Source of the DNA: Phycisphaerales bacterium
GTDB lineage: Bacteria; Planctomycetota; Phycisphaerae; Phycisphaerales; SM1A02
Direction of reading: 5' to 3'
Assembly: GCA_020427625.1 (NCBI GenBank)
Contig: JAGQOI010000168.1
Span: 1 to 13,844, forward strand
DNA length: 13,844 bases
Shown one piece after another: positions 6,186 to 13,844 of this stretch (its first letter is position 1; each line of letters starts with the position of its first letter). Under the pieces are notes generated by a model. The model made no database searches and was not told the DNA's origin. It worked only from the letters and a program-made list of their open reading frames with translations. Both the position numbers and the translations under genes were made by a program.

Positions 6186-9100
6186 TCACTTCTGCCTGAT
6201 ATCGGCCTCCAGGCGCTGGATCTCTTCCTGCGCCTGCGGAGTCGGCCGCATTTTCTCGGCCTCCCGGAGGTAGGTCCGGGCGGCATCATAATCCTTCAAT
6301 GCGATCGTTGCCTTCGCGAGCGTGATGTAGGACGACGCATTCGGTCGGAGGGCGACGGCGCGTTCGAGCAGGCGTCGCGCCTCGGCGTAGTCGCCGGCAT
6401 GGTACTTGAGCGTTCCGAGCGTATCGGTGATGTTCGGATCGTCGGCCCGCAGCGCCATGGCGCGGGTCGCGTAGGGAATCGCCTCGTCGACGCGTCCGAG
6501 CCGGTCGCCGAGGATGAACGCGTAGTCGTTGAGCGTCTCGACGTGATCGGGCACGTACTTGAGGACCTCGCTGAGCGCCGCGGCGGCGCCGGCGAAGTCG
6601 CCGGCGAGGAGGAGGTACGTCCCGAGCGCCCGGTAGCCGGCCGCCCGCTCGGTATCGGGCAGGTTGGCGGGCGCGGCGGTCAGGGCCTGCCGGAGCAGTT
6701 CGGTGCCGCGACTGATGCCGTCGGGCCCGCTGCCGGCCCAGACGGCGGCGAGCCACCGGAGTTCCCGGTAGTCGAGGGTGCCCTTGGACACCTTCATCAG
6801 GAACGCCTCGACTTCCGACGGCGGGCGTCGGTCGAAGAGACGTCCGAGCATGGGGAGCCACTCGGTGAGGCGCTCGCCCGACTCGCGTCCCTCGCGGATG
6901 CGGCGACGGAGGCCTTCGTAGGAGCGTTCCATGTCGACGATCGCGTCGCCGCGCCGATCGCTCTTCTGGAAGGCGAGGGCTCGGATGGCGAGCACGAGCG
7001 GGTCTTCGAGCACGCCGGGGCGCGTGTCGAACAGGCGGAGGGCTTCGCGCGGGTCGGACGGCTCCTGCTCCAGGCGGAGCGAGGCGAGCTTGATGAGCGT
7101 CGCGTCGTTCGGCGCGATGGCGAGGGACTGTTCGAACTGGTCCGCGGCCTGCTTGAGATCGCGCCGCCGGTAGTACAGTTCTCCGAGACCTTCACGCCAC
7201 TCGGCCGACTCGGGGAAGAGCCGGGTCGCCTCCGACGCGAGTTCGATCGCGGCGCCGAGGTTCGGCGGCGTGCTGTTGATGAGCATGGCGATGAGGTCGC
7301 GTCGGTGCTTCTGTTCGAGCGGCGCGGCCTTCACGACGGCGCGGAGTTCGTTGATCGCGCCGGTGATGTCGCCGCGGCGCAGCATGACCTGTCGGCGGAC
7401 GAGTCGGACGCCGGAATCGGTCGCGTCGAGGCGACCGGCGGTCGCGAGGGCGTTGAGCGCCTCATCGAGGGCGGCATCGCGTCCGGTCCATTCGGCTTCG
7501 GCCATGCGGTAGATGGCGAGTTGGATGTAGGGTCGCGTCAGGGTCGGATACTTCGCGATGGTCGCCTCGACGAGGTCGATGGCGTCGCCGAGGCCGCGCT
7601 CGCCCTCCGGAAGTCGACCGGCCGCGTGCGCCGCGTCGGCGCGTCCGTAGGCGATGACGGATCGGAGGAGACTCATGACCATGGTTTCGTCGACGCGGGC
7701 GACGAGGGCCTTGAGGCGTCGGTCGGCCTCGTCGAAGCGTTGGAGCTTGGCGAGACACTCGATGAGCTGGGCTTCGACGTCGGGGTTCGAGTTGGTCTGG
7801 GTGAATCGTTCGTAGAGCGGCGCGGCGAGGTCGAAGCGTTCGGCCTGGGCGTAGAGTCCGGCGAGGGCGCGATCGGCGACGCGGTTGTCGTCGTCCTGGA
7901 TCGCGGCGGCGGCCTTGAAGGTCGTGATGGCTTCCTCGGTTCGTCCGGACCGGGCGAGGTAGTCGCCGAGCGCGGTCATGGCGATGGCGCGTTCGGCGGG
8001 CGTCTTCTGGAGGTCGACGAGTCGCTGGAGTTCGCGCCGTCCGCCGTCGAAGTTGCCGCGATCGCGCCGGAGCTTCGCCCGCAACTGCGCGACCTGGAGG
8101 CGGGGGATGCCGGTGAGGCTCGCATCGAGCGAGTCGAGGATGGCCTCCGACTCGCTCGCCCAGGTCTCGCGCAGCCGGTTGAGCTGGACGCGCTTCTGGT
8201 CTTCGGGAAGCTTGGTCCAACTGTCGCGATCGTACTTCGGCCGGTCGCGCTCGTCGGTGATGAGCTGCCACTGGGGCTGGGCGGAGCCGAGGGTCTGGGC
8301 GAGTCGGATGGCGTTGATGCGGAGGGCCTCGTCCGCGGCGCCGGTGCCGCTGCGTCGGACGTCGAGATCGCGGCGCCGGGCGAGCACGGTGCCGAGGTCG
8401 CCGACGGCCTCCTCGGCGAGGAGGTAGCGCTCGCGGATCTCGGCGTTGGCGGGCATGGCTTCGACGGCCTGTCGGAGGACGTTCAGCGCCTTGGCGTCCT
8501 GTCCGGTGCGTCGGAGGAGGCGCTCGTACTCGGTGACCGTGGTCGCGTCGTTCGGATTCCGACGCAGGGCCTGGGCGTAGTCCTCCTCGGCCTCGCCGAG
8601 TCGTCCGAGCTGGGTCCTGGCGAACGCCCGGAGGCGCCAGGCGACGGACTCGTAGGGCTTCGTGACGATCACGTCGTCGAGCTCGCGGACGGCGTCGGCG
8701 AAGGCGCCCCGGGTCACCGCCATGCGGGCCCGGAACATCGCGGCGGTCGCCGGGTCGGCCGTCGAGCGACCGACGCGGGTGGCGATGGCGGTCGCGGTCT
8801 CGTAGTCGCCGGCGCGGAGCGCCTCGGAGAACTCGAAGTCGACGAGGCGCGGGTGGTCGGGCGCGGCAGCCCGGGCCTGCGCGAGATAGGCATCGGCCTT
8901 CGTCCGGGCGATTCCGGCGAGACGGCGCTGTTCGGCGGCGCCGGCGGAGTCGCCGGTGTCGTCCAGCGTCGCGGCTTCGGCGCGAAGCTGGGCGTCGAGG
9001 CGCGAGAGGTCGGTCCCGATGGCGATCGATCGGAGGATCGGATCGGTGAAGACGATCTCGCCGAGACGTTCGTAGGCGTCGACGATGTTGTCGCCGTCGA

Positions 9101-10964
9101 GCGCCGCCTGGAGCGAGAGGAACCCGGGATCCTCGGGCGCCTTGGCGAGGGCGAGACCGAGGTAGTGCCGGGCGGCGTCGAAGTCGTTCGCCTCGAACTC
9201 GAGTTGCACGATCTGCCGGAGCACGGCGACGTTCTCGGGCTGGAGGCGATGGGCCTCGAGGAGGGCGGCGCGGGCGTCGGCGAGACGTCCGGCTTCACGG
9301 TGACCGGACGCGCTTCGGAGCAGGTCGGCGACGGGATCCGTGCCGCCGGCGGTCCCGGCCAGGCGGGTCTGGAGCGTCGACCGCCACTCGGCGAGCGACG
9401 GGTGGTCGGGACGCGCTTCGGCGAGCAGTTCGAGCGTGGCGGCGCAGTCCTGCATGCGTCCCATGGCGAACTCGAGGCGCATCCTGATCTCGAGCAGGCG
9501 AGGATCGCCGACGCGGACGCCGAGCGCGTCGCGGACGCGCTCGAAGGCGAGCCCGGCCTCTCCGATCTTCTCGAGGGCGAGGGCGGAGAGCGCATAGGTG
9601 TCGGCGTCGACGCCGGGCTGGCTGCGGATCACGAACTCGAAGCGATCGACGGCCTTCTCGTACTCCAGGCGCGTCATCGCGATCTTGCCGTCGGCGTTGG
9701 CGAGGGCGAGGTCGGCGTCGGGGTTCGGGCAGAAGGTGAGGAGTTCGGCGCGGGCGTCGTCGAGGGCCTTCGCGACCTCGGCGCGAACGACGGGGTCCTC
9801 GGTCGCGAAGAACTGCTGGTAGCGTCCGTCGACGATGATGCTGGCCGCCCGCTTCTGGAGGGACTGCTGTTCGCGTCCGATGATGCTCACGCGGATGATC
9901 GGCGCGTCGATGACGGACCGCGCGACCACTGCCGCCTGCTCACCGTCGCCGCTGCGCTGGAGGAGGAGCGCGCGGTAGTAGCGGTGCACGATGGCATCGG
10001 GCTGGGTCTCGACGTGCGCGCCCATGGCATCGGCGAGCGTGCGCGTGGCCTGGATGTCGAGGAAGGCGCGATCGATGACGTCGATGAGGTCGAGCGGGTC
10101 GCCGGAGGACACGGCGGCGTCGACGAGGTCGCGGATCGACTCCAGGACGGTCGCGATCGGCATGTCGGGGTTCTTGCGCATGAGTTGCACGATGTTCCAC
10201 TCGACGATGGCGCGACGCATGTGCACGCCGGCGCTGCCGGCGGCGGCGATCGCCTCGTCGAGGAGTCGTTCGGTGGCGGCGAGTCGTTGCTCGGCGGCGC
10301 GGAGCTGTCCGGAGGCGGCCGGTCGTCCCGCGCGGATGGCGTGGCCGCGGAGTCGTTCACCCCAGGCGATCTCGCTGGCGGGATCGTGTTCGAGATAGGC
10401 GACGAAGTCCTCGTCGGCGAGTCGGAACTCCTCGTCGGTGAGGTTCTTCACGGTGCGCATGCGGGCCATGGCGCGATAGAGCTGTCCCTGGTGGTAGTGT
10501 TCATCGCCGGGCGCCACCCGTTCGAGCATCGTCGTCGCGGGCTCGATGAGCTTCCGCCACTGGAAGTCGAGCTGGATGATGCGGGCGGCGGCGTAGAGCT
10601 CGTCGAGGTAGAGCAGGTGGGCCTGGGCGTCCTCGGGCCGGAAGGTCGCGAGCCGCTCGAGGAGTTGGAGGAGTCGGTCGTACTGCGTCAGCGCGTCCTG
10701 CGGGGTCTGCGGGACGATCTGTTCGACGGCCGACTTCATCTTCTCGAGGTAGTGCACGTTGCCGGGTTGCTTGCTGACGGCGCGGCCGTAGCGATCGGCG
10801 GCATCGCGGTACGCACCGGCGGCCATGAGTTCGTCGCCGGCGACGATGTGCCGCTGCGTGTCGGCGCGGCGCTGGATGTACCACATCCCGCCGACGGCGA
10901 CGACGAGGAGGGCCAGCACGCTGGCGAGAATCACGATGAAACGCGTGTTGACGCGTGCGGCCAT
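6186..10964 (-). CDS. Large membrane-anchored TPR protein of the exosortase/exopolysaccharide locus
   Basis: A 1592-residue protein with one N-terminal hydrophobic segment (about 8-30, preceded by Arg residues). This predicts an uncleaved anchor with the remainder in the periplasm. Tetratricopeptide-type helical repeats run over almost the whole length. Clear units are at 43-69 (GDELMAAGAYRDAADRYG onward) and in the last 100 residues (ALRADDP, HAGDYAEARRLLERA, then ALKDYDAARTYLREA). Many middle units are degenerate. Long TPR proteins next to exosortases (PrsT-like in PEP-CTERM systems) are thought to scaffold export or assembly of polysaccharide and sorted proteins. No catalytic motif was seen. 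The ATG start has GGAG 9 nt upstream, inside the end of the EpsI-like gene, whose stop lies only 4 nt away. Co-translation with that gene is likely. The TPR class is firm; the exact role is inferred from context. Confidence 0.92.
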   Translation of the reverse strand: MAARVNTRFIVILASVLALLVVAVGGMWYIQRRADTQRHIVAGDELMAAGAYRDAADRYGRAVSKQPGNVHYLEKMKSAVEQIVPQTPQDALTQYDRLLQLLERLATFRPEDAQAHLLYLDELYAAARIIQLDFQWRKLIEPATTMLERVAPGDEHYHQGQLYRAMARMRTVKNLTDEEFRLADEDFVAYLEHDPASEIAWGERLRGHAIRAGRPAASGQLRAAEQRLAATERLLDEAIAAAGSAGVHMRRAIVEWNIVQLMRKNPDMPIATVLESIRDLVDAAVSSGDPLDLIDVIDRAFLDIQATRTLADAMGAHVETQPDAIVHRYYRALLLQRSGDGEQAAVVARSVIDAPIIRVSIIGREQQSLQKRAASIIVDGRYQQFFATEDPVVRAEVAKALDDARAELLTFCPNPDADLALANADGKIAMTRLEYEKAVDRFEFVIRSQPGVDADTYALSALALEKIGEAGLAFERVRDALGVRVGDPRLLEIRMRLEFAMGRMQDCAATLELLAEARPDHPSLAEWRSTLQTRLAGTAGGTDPVADLLRSASGHREAGRLADARAALLEAHRLQPENVAVLRQIVQLEFEANDFDAARHYLGLALAKAPEDPGFLSLQAALDGDNIVDAYERLGEIVFTDPILRSIAIGTDLSRLDAQLRAEAATLDDTGDSAGAAEQRRLAGIARTKADAYLAQARAAAPDHPRLVDFEFSEALRAGDYETATAIATRVGRSTADPATAAMFRARMAVTRGAFADAVRELDDVIVTKPYESVAWRLRAFARTQLGRLGEAEEDYAQALRRNPNDATTVTEYERLLRRTGQDAKALNVLRQAVEAMPANAEIRERYLLAEEAVGDLGTVLARRRDLDVRRSGTGAADEALRINAIRLAQTLGSAQPQWQLITDERDRPKYDRDSWTKLPEDQKRVQLNRLRETWASESEAILDSLDASLTGIPRLQVAQLRAKLRRDRGNFDGGRRELQRLVDLQKTPAERAIAMTALGDYLARSGRTEEAITTFKAAAAIQDDDNRVADRALAGLYAQAERFDLAAPLYERFTQTNSNPDVEAQLIECLAKLQRFDEADRRLKALVARVDETMVMSLLRSVIAYGRADAAHAAGRLPEGERGLGDAIDLVEATIAKYPTLTRPYIQLAIYRMAEAEWTGRDAALDEALNALATAGRLDATDSGVRLVRRQVMLRRGDITGAINELRAVVKAAPLEQKHRRDLIAMLINSTPPNLGAAIELASEATRLFPESAEWREGLGELYYRRRDLKQAADQFEQSLAIAPNDATLIKLASLRLEQEPSDPREALRLFDTRPGVLEDPLVLAIRALAFQKSDRRGDAIVDMERSYEGLRRRIREGRESGERLTEWLPMLGRLFDRRPPSEVEAFLMKVSKGTLDYRELRWLAAVWAGSGPDGISRGTELLRQALTAAPANLPDTERAAGYRALGTYLLLAGDFAGAAAALSEVLKYVPDHVETLNDYAFILGDRLGRVDEAIPYATRAMALRADDPNITDTLGTLKYHAGDYAEARRLLERAVALRPNASSYITLAKATIALKDYDAARTYLREAEKMRPTPQAQEEIQRLEADIRQK

Positions 10965-10968
10965 GGGA

Positions 10969-11865
10969 TCAATCTCCGTGTTCCGTCGCCGGCGAACCGG
11001 GCGACGTCGATGCGTCCCGACGCTCCACCTCGGCCCAGTCGGGAAGGCAGCGCATGAGTTCCGGCAGGAGCGGTTCGAGCAGGGACGACGCCCGCGCGAC
11101 GAACTGCTCCTTCGTGGTCAGCCGCGTGCCGACCATGGTGAACTGCACCTTGCAGAAGTACGAGTACCGGTCCCGCAGGTCGAAGGCGAGAAGCCGGATG
11201 TCCTCGGGACGACAGGTCGTGCGCCCGTTGGCGATGAACAGGTAGCCGGCGAACAGTCTCGCCTCGGGATCGTCCTTCGGACGGAACACCGACGTGCGCA
11301 GCTCGAGATCGTTGAGCGGCATGTGCACGGTGATCGTTCGCCCGGTCACGGGATGGGCGTACGTCATGAACCGGTACGGGCGGCCGGTCGCGAGGTTGAG
11401 GAGCGGCGGATCCGTCACCGGCCACGCCGCGCCGTCGACGGGCAGCGGGACGTTCTCCGGCTGCCCGATGATCGTCGCGCCGCCGCCGGCGACGAAGCAG
11501 CGGTCGGGCACGTGGGGGACGGCGTCGATGAGTCCGGTGTAGTACGCGATGTGCAGGTTGATCGCCTCTCGCCCGCCGGCGTCGTCGTCGAGCACGCAGA
11601 CGCGGTCGAGGTAGACCTCGGTGCCGAGTTCCTCGAGGACCGCGTCGGGAATGACGCGATCGGAGCCCCGCGCCGACCAGTCGCCGAGCCGGCGTGAGAT
11701 CGTCGAGAGCTGCTCGCGCACGTCGACCGGTCGCTTGCGCAGCGCGACGTCGTAGTACTGGACGACCCACTGGAAGGTGACGCCGCACACGACGAGCGTG
11801 AGGCTCGCGACGATCAGCGCCAGACGCGCCGAGCGGTCGAACGGCGAGCGGCGCCCATCGTTCAC
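10969..11865 (-). CDS. EpsI-like exosortase-associated protein (DUF3485 type)
   Basis: A 298-residue protein with a short basic N terminus, one membrane segment (about 14-32) and a periplasmic domain. The segment AYYTGLIDAVPHVPDRCF (107-124), with H118 and C123, matches the conserved YY...H.P..C region of EpsI/DUF3485 proteins. These are either fused to exosortases or encoded beside them. The molecular function of this family is not firmly known; a role in exopolysaccharide production or protein sorting is assumed. Here it is a separate gene whose GTG start overlaps the exosortase stop as GTGA. A full GGAGGT Shine-Dalgarno stands 5 nt upstream, so the start is well supported. The TPR gene begins 4 nt after its stop. 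The long in-frame extension upstream is a shadow of the exosortase and export genes. Confidence 0.88.
   Translation of the reverse strand: MNDGRRSPFDRSARLALIVASLTLVVCGVTFQWVVQYYDVALRKRPVDVREQLSTISRRLGDWSARGSDRVIPDAVLEELGTEVYLDRVCVLDDDAGGREAINLHIAYYTGLIDAVPHVPDRCFVAGGGATIIGQPENVPLPVDGAAWPVTDPPLLNLATGRPYRFMTYAHPVTGRTITVHMPLNDLELRTSVFRPKDDPEARLFAGYLFIANGRTTCRPEDIRLLAFDLRDRYSYFCKVQFTMVGTRLTTKEQFVARASSLLEPLLPELMRCLPDWAEVERRDASTSPGSPATEHGD
10974..10977 (-). promoter_or_regulatory. Shine-Dalgarno for the TPR gene
   Basis: GGAG on the minus strand lies 9 nt before the ATG at 10964, within the last codons of the EpsI-like gene, and supports that start. Confidence 0.6.
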
Positions 11866-12818
11866 GCGGCACCTCCGGGCGTGCCCTCGATGACCATCTT
11901 CCTGAGCAGCCAGACGAGCCCGAGATAGATGAAGAAGGCCGGCACGAGCCAGACGAGACCGACGAACTCGTGGAAGTCGCCGGCGGCGAATCCGGAATCG
12001 AACATGCTGAGCACGCCGAGCGTGACGACGCGGAGCACGTTGACGACGATCGCCGTGGGGACCGCGAGGAGCACGAGAGCGATCTGCTGCCAGCGGTGCC
12101 GCAGCCCGGTGTACGCCATCGCGGTGCCGAGGGCGAGGAAGGCCATGAGCATCCGCATGCCCGAACAGGCCTCGGCGATGTTCAGCGGATGCGGCGTCCC
12201 GCCCTGCCAGACCGTGAGCACGTTGCCGTCGCGGTCGACGTCGAGCGTCGCGAGACCGAGCACGACCTGGGCGCCGACGGCGGTGATGTCCTGGAGTTCC
12301 TGGGTGACGATCTCCATGAACTTGTCGGAGATCGTCTGTCCGAAGAGCAGGAGGAAGCAGAGCGGGAACAGCAGGTACCGCATCGCCCGCCACCCGCAGA
12401 ACAGCAGGGTGAGGCCGAACAGCGCGAGCCCGAACCCCGCGCCGCGCAGGTTGTGATGATTCAGCGTCGCGAAGGCGCCCTCGCCGAGCCAGGTGAGGAC
12501 GTACCAGCCGATGCCGAGCACGAGCGGAATGAGACCGACCCACGTCGTGCGGAACCCGACCCGCAGGAGATCGTGACGACGGAGGTAGATGAAGTACCCG
12601 ACGAACACCGGGATCACCATCGTGTGACCCCAGTCGGCCTGGTGCTCGATCGCGTAGCGGACCTGCGACCCGAGGAAGTGCCGGAACACGACGCCGACGA
12701 GCACCAGGAGCACCGCGCCGCCGATCCAGAAGCCGCGCAGGTCGACCTCGCCCGGGAGGAGCGGCGCGTCTCCGCCGGAGGCGGGCGTCGGGATGTCGGA
12801 CGGCTGGGACACGGACAT
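11862..12818 (-). CDS. Exosortase (transpeptidase-like membrane protease of the PEP-CTERM sorting family)
   Basis: A 318-residue polytopic inner-membrane protein with about eight hydrophobic segments after a 25-residue soluble N terminus. The three exosortase active-site residues are present and in order: Cys in EACSGMRML (C218), Arg in VNVLRVVTLG (R263) and His in DFHEFVG (H283). Exosortases recognise a C-terminal PEP-type motif, membrane helix and basic tail, and are proposed to cut there during export, usually in bacteria that make exopolysaccharide. The EpsI-like partner is translated from an overlapping GTGA. The ATG start has no clear Shine-Dalgarno, so the start is less certain than the family. 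The nearest upstream gene ends 180 nt away. No substrate with a sorting signal is visible in this window. Confidence 0.95.
   Translation of the reverse strand: MSVSQPSDIPTPASGGDAPLLPGEVDLRGFWIGGAVLLVLVGVVFRHFLGSQVRYAIEHQADWGHTMVIPVFVGYFIYLRRHDLLRVGFRTTWVGLIPLVLGIGWYVLTWLGEGAFATLNHHNLRGAGFGLALFGLTLLFCGWRAMRYLLFPLCFLLLFGQTISDKFMEIVTQELQDITAVGAQVVLGLATLDVDRDGNVLTVWQGGTPHPLNIAEACSGMRMLMAFLALGTAMAYTGLRHRWQQIALVLLAVPTAIVVNVLRVVTLGVLSMFDSGFAAGDFHEFVGLVWLVPAFFIYLGLVWLLRKMVIEGTPGGAA
11871..11876 (-). promoter_or_regulatory. Strong Shine-Dalgarno for the EpsI-like gene
   Basis: GGAGGT on the minus strand, 5 nt before the GTG at 11865, is encoded within the last codons of the exosortase. It is the best ribosome-binding site found among the junctions of the window and fixes the GTG start. 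Confidence 0.75.
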
Positions 12819-12998
12819 GCGGGTTCGGGACGTGCTCGGGCGGAAGGGACGGGAAGGCGATGGGCCGGGTGACGACGGCGCATCGGTGACGCGCCCGGGG
12901 TGGCCGGAGGAGTGCTACGAGCGCGGCGGGCCCGCAGGTTCGGTCCAATCTGCGACCCGCGCGGGATCGCGCCCTCGGGCCGACGGCATCGCTCGACG
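12819..12998 (-). other. Intergenic region between export protein and exosortase genes
   Basis: This 180-nt gap is the longest in the window. On the minus strand it holds a bulged inverted repeat at 12952-12970 (GCGA.CCCGC against GCGGG.TCGC) and a GCGGGCCCGC palindrome at 12926-12935. Neither is followed by a T-run. A TTGGAC hexamer lies at 12943-12948, but no -10-like sequence is found at 16-18 nt spacing. The gap may separate transcription of the export gene from the exosortase set; no promoter can be supported. Confidence 0.35.
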
Positions 12999-13844
12999 TC
13001 AGTTGCTGTTGAAGCTGCCGGGCGGGGCGCCGAAGACGTCGTTGCCGAAGTTCCGGTCGAGCAGGAAGCCGAAGCCGTAGGAGAAGCGGAACCCGCCGCG
13101 GATGACCGCCAGCGCCGTCGCGAGGCCGCTCGTGCCGACGATGATGTGATCGTCGGCCTTGAGGACGATATCGGGCTCGGTGCGATTGCGGATCGCCGCG
13201 AGGTTCACGCGGATGGTCGCCTCCCGATTGCCGCCGACGATGCGGGTGAGATCGACGCGTTCCGGCTGGGCGACGCCGTTGAGGCCGCCCGAGGCCGCGA
13301 TGAGGCGGCTGAGGGTGAGCTTGCCGCCGTCCTGCGGCATGGCGTAGACGCCGGGCCGGAAGACCTCGCCGTCGACGTAGACGACGCCCGACTCGGGACC
13401 GACGACGTAGATGCGATCCATGGGGCGCACGACGATGTTGTAGCGGGCGTCGCCGTTGAGCAGTTCCTTGACGGGGATCTCGATGATGCGCTCGGCGACG
13501 AGTCGGTCGGAGGCGCCGGGGGCGGGCAGGGCGCGGGAACGCGATCCGCCGGGCGCCGGGGGCGCCGACGACAGGCCGCCGGCCGCGGCGGCATCGGGCG
13601 CCTCGTTCACGGGCACCCATTCCCCGCGCTCCTCGACGAAGACGTAGGACACGTTGGCGCGACCGGCCGGGAGCCGATCGGCGCGTCGGCGTCGGAGTTC
13701 ATCGAGGTCGATGAGGGGCTGATCGGAGATGCGCACCGGCTGGAGCGAATCGATGTCGATGACAGGTTCCTGGTCCTGGCGAAGCACGCCGGCCATGACC
13801 GGCGGCGAGCCGGGCGCGGGCCGTCGGGTGACGGCGACGCCGGG
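12999..13844 (-). CDS. Polysaccharide export protein, Wza type with SLBB domain (partial, N terminus outside window)
   Basis: The last 281 residues of an outer-membrane polysaccharide export protein; the frame stays open to the window edge, so the signal peptide and the poly-export domain lie beyond it. Counting visible residues, two similar strand units, EIPVKELLNGD...NIVVRPMDRIYV (121-147) and VNLAAIRNRTEPDIVLKADD (213-232), flank an SLBB beta-grasp domain (YVDGEVFRPGVYAMPQDGG, 156-174, to about 202). Before them, about 100 residues look like an insert or linker rich in Asp, Arg, Ala, Gly and Pro. The protein ends in an aromatic-rich tail and SFNSN. Wza-type proteins form the outer-membrane channel for polymer and contact the Wzc/Wzz partner, here encoded farther downstream. 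An ATG at 13796 is probably internal. Confidence 0.87.
   Translation of the reverse strand, partial: PGVAVTRRPAPGSPPVMAGVLRQDQEPVIDIDSLQPVRISDQPLIDLDELRRRRADRLPAGRANVSYVFVEERGEWVPVNEAPDAAAAGGLSSAPPAPGGSRSRALPAPGASDRLVAERIIEIPVKELLNGDARYNIVVRPMDRIYVVGPESGVVYVDGEVFRPGVYAMPQDGGKLTLSRLIAASGGLNGVAQPERVDLTRIVGGNREATIRVNLAAIRNRTEPDIVLKADDHIIVGTSGLATALAVIRGGFRFSYGFGFLLDRNFGNDVFGAPPGSFNSN

Noticed and set aside
6399..11057. Plus-strand open frame of 1552 codons antisense to the TPR gene
   Set aside because: Its product is a Glu/Gly/Val/Arg-rich string without domain or motif, as expected when the complement of a GC-rich gene lacks stops. The minus-strand TPR frame has a clear anchor, repeats and ribosome-binding site.
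12943..12948. TTGGAC as a -35 box for the exosortase gene
   Set aside because: No -10-like hexamer lies 16-18 nt downstream on the minus strand; the region is GC-rich throughout.
1..13844. CRISPR array, tRNA/rRNA genes, insertion sequences or phage genes
   Set aside because: No regularly spaced repeats, cloverleaf-like stretches, transposase motifs or flanking inverted repeats were seen, and genes cover nearly the whole window.

Overview
The window is very GC-rich, with third codon positions almost all G or C. It carries nine genes, all on the minus strand and all facing the same way. Read in the direction of transcription (right to left) they are: the C-terminal part of a Wza-type polysaccharide export protein with an SLBB domain; an exosortase; a free-standing EpsI-type protein; a 1592-residue membrane-anchored TPR protein; a Wzz/Wzc-like chain-length protein with a tyrosine-kinase-like domain; an NAD-dependent nucleotide-sugar epimerase/dehydratase; a WecA/MraY-like polyprenyl-phosphate sugar-1-phosphate transferase; a low-molecular-weight protein tyrosine phosphatase; and a fructosamine/ketosamine-3-kinase family protein. 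This is an exosortase-linked exopolysaccharide locus of a diderm bacterium. The gene set, the long TPR protein and the base composition suggest a planctomycete (Phycisphaerae-like), but that is inference, as no rRNA or other marker is present.

Right part (about 10969-13844): export protein, exosortase and EpsI-like protein. A 180-nt gap lies between the export gene and the exosortase. The exosortase and EpsI-like genes share a GTGA stop/start overlap. The exosortase has the family's Cys-Arg-His triad and would process sorted proteins at the inner membrane. No PEP-CTERM-type substrate is visible in the window.

Middle part (3894-10964): the TPR protein starts 4 nt after the EpsI-like gene. An 84-nt gap containing a perfect 18-bp palindrome separates it from the chain-length protein. 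The kinase-like domain of the chain-length protein lacks the P-loop lysine, has an altered Walker A' motif and has few tail tyrosines, so it may be a pseudokinase that controls chain length or assembly without phosphorylation. A long GC-rich hairpin follows its stop codon.

Left part (65-3745): epimerase, sugar-phosphate transferase, phosphatase and ketosamine kinase form a tightly coupled run with three GTGA overlaps. The first two genes provide and load the sugar that starts the polymer. The last two may be a Wzb-like phosphatase plus a passenger, or, more interestingly, a protein-deglycation pair (ribulosamine-5-phosphatase plus 3-kinase). The first ~60 bases may hold the tail of a convergent plus-strand gene. 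No tRNA, rRNA, CRISPR array, insertion sequence or other mobile element was seen.
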